DNA of 64,000 nt from Euzebyales bacterium (GTDB lineage: Bacteria; Actinomycetota; Nitriliruptoria; Euzebyales; JAHELV01): contig DASUUK010000034.1 in assembly GCA_036374135.1 (NCBI GenBank), positions 85,875 to 149,874 of the forward strand, in the 5' to 3' direction. The translations under genes and the position numbers were made by a program. This document shows positions 63,249-64,000 of this stretch, in pieces. Every line of letters begins with the position of its first letter. The stretch's first letter is position 1. The notes below the pieces were generated by a model that saw only the letters and a list, made by a program, of their open reading frames with translations, was not told where the DNA came from and made no database searches.

Positions 63249-64000
63249 TCAGAAGCGCAGCACGGCGTCGGCGCGTCCGGCGTCGCGCGCCGCGGCGCCG
63301 GTCTGCACCCGCCACAGCGCGGCGTACCGCCCGTCCCGGGCCAGCAGCTCATCGTGCGTTCCGGCCTCGGCGATGCGACCGGCGTCGAGCACGTGGATGC
63401 GGTCCGCGCCGCGGATCGTCGACAGCCGGTGCGCGATCACGATCGTGGTGCGATCGCGCGCGATCTGCGCGAGCGATCGCTGGATCGCGGCTTCGGTCTC
63501 GTTGTCGACCGCGTGGTCGCCTCATCCAGGACGAAGACCGCCGGGTCGGCCAGGATCGCGCGCGCGATCGACAGGCGCTGGCGCTGCCCGCCCGACAGCT
63601 TCTGGCCGCGCTCACCGACGACGGTGTGGTACCCGTCGGGCAGCGCGGTGACGAACGCGTCCGCCTCGGCGAGTGCGGTGGCGCGGTGCAGCCGCTCTGC
63701 GATCTCGTCGGACGTGAGGTCCTCGTGCAGTCCGGGCCGCAGCCCCAGCAGCACGTTCTCGGCGACCGTGCCGTGGAACAGGAAGACGTCCTGGCTGACG
63801 ACACCCATGACGCCGCGCAGTCCCGCGAACGTGAGCGTGGCGACGTCGACCCCGTCGAGCAGGACATGGCCGGCGTCGGGGTCGTACAGGCGCAGCAGCA
63901 GCTTGACGATGGTGGACTTGCCGGCGCCGGTTGCTCCCACGATCGCGTGGGTCTGCCCGGCCGGCACGTGGAGGTCGAGGCCGCGCAGCACCGGCGTGTC
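63249..64000 (-). pseudogene. ABC exporter ATPase domain, 5' end outside the window, with a -1 frameshift
   Basis: This is the nucleotide-binding domain of an ABCB-type (fused membrane-ATPase) exporter. Visible parts are Walker A GATGAGKST near 63930, the Q loop VVSQDVFLF, the signature LSGGQRQRLS and Walker B VFVLDEAT. Just after Walker B, near 63512, the frame breaks. One base appears to be missing in ACG-CGGTCGAC; restoring it gives [19 protein letters not shown] and leads into the H-loop frame [15 protein letters not shown], which ends at 63249. So either a real frameshift or a base error. The membrane domain lies right of the window. Confidence 0.85.

Overview
The window is a GC-rich, gene-dense stretch of an actinobacterial chromosome. 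The best evidence for the phylum is the gene order at 49.0-55.6 kb (pgsA, gcvH, a GarA-type FHA protein, MerR, DUF151 nuclease, second MerR, glycine dehydrogenase), which parallels the Mycobacterium tuberculosis Rv1822-Rv1832 region. ctaB divergent from transketolase-transaldolase, and a primary-type sigma gene near a topoisomerase IV-like pair, also fit. Several genes are not of the usual actinobacterial type (split glycine dehydrogenase, E. coli-type DapD, unfused oleB and oleC), so a deep-branching actinobacterial class is likely. That placement is an inference. No rRNA, CRISPR array, insertion sequence or phage gene was seen.

Layout. 1-7.2 kb: an aerobic phenylacetate catabolic locus on the minus strand (thioesterase-tetR-isomerase, then paaABCDE-paaZ), with two copies of one TetR-type operator and small repeats at three gene junctions. 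7.3-9.9 kb: a phytoene-dehydrogenase-like oxidoreductase coupled to an unrecognised protein. 10.0-14.8 kb: lipid genes (HAD hydrolase, glpD, plsC, fabG, fabD). 15.2-19.3 kb: ctaB divergent from tkt-tal. 19.4-23.6 kb: ABC-F ATPase, proS and a nitroreductase. 23.6-32.7 kb: topoisomerase IV-like parC and parE flanking a glycosyltransferase and an osmolyte-uptake pair (a ProX-like lipoprotein and a BCCT carrier). 33.0-36.4 kb: the lysine/diaminopimelate operon dapC-dapD-dapE plus a small membrane protein. 36.6-45.9 kb: a sigma factor, an AlkA-like glycosylase, an SDR-DUF2867 protein, a J-domain membrane protein, a 5'-3' exonuclease, an SDR, a thioesterase, a TetR regulator and an acyl-ACP desaturase with a large palindromic operator. 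46.0-55.6 kb: a peptidase M17 homologue with an eroded active site, then the glycine cleavage/GarA locus. 55.8 kb: tRNA-Pro(GGG). 56.0-62.3 kb: oleABCD (head-to-head olefin synthesis) and an aldehyde dehydrogenase. 62.3-64 kb: a GAF-ANTAR regulator and the 3' part of an ABC exporter with a frameshift.

How the genes work together. The paa genes form the epoxidase, isomerase and ring-opening steps under a presumptive PaaR switch. fabD, fabG, plsC, glpD, the desaturase and oleABCD all act on acyl chains or glycerolipid. BCCT, ProX and possibly the aldehyde dehydrogenase point to betaine-type osmolyte use. Many starts are translationally coupled (ATGA or GTGA overlaps). At least six genes start 6-9 bases after a TAGNNT -10 box, which suggests frequent leaderless transcription. 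Non-ATG starts are common. The TetR gene at 6.0-6.7 kb has no canonical start codon at the expected place.
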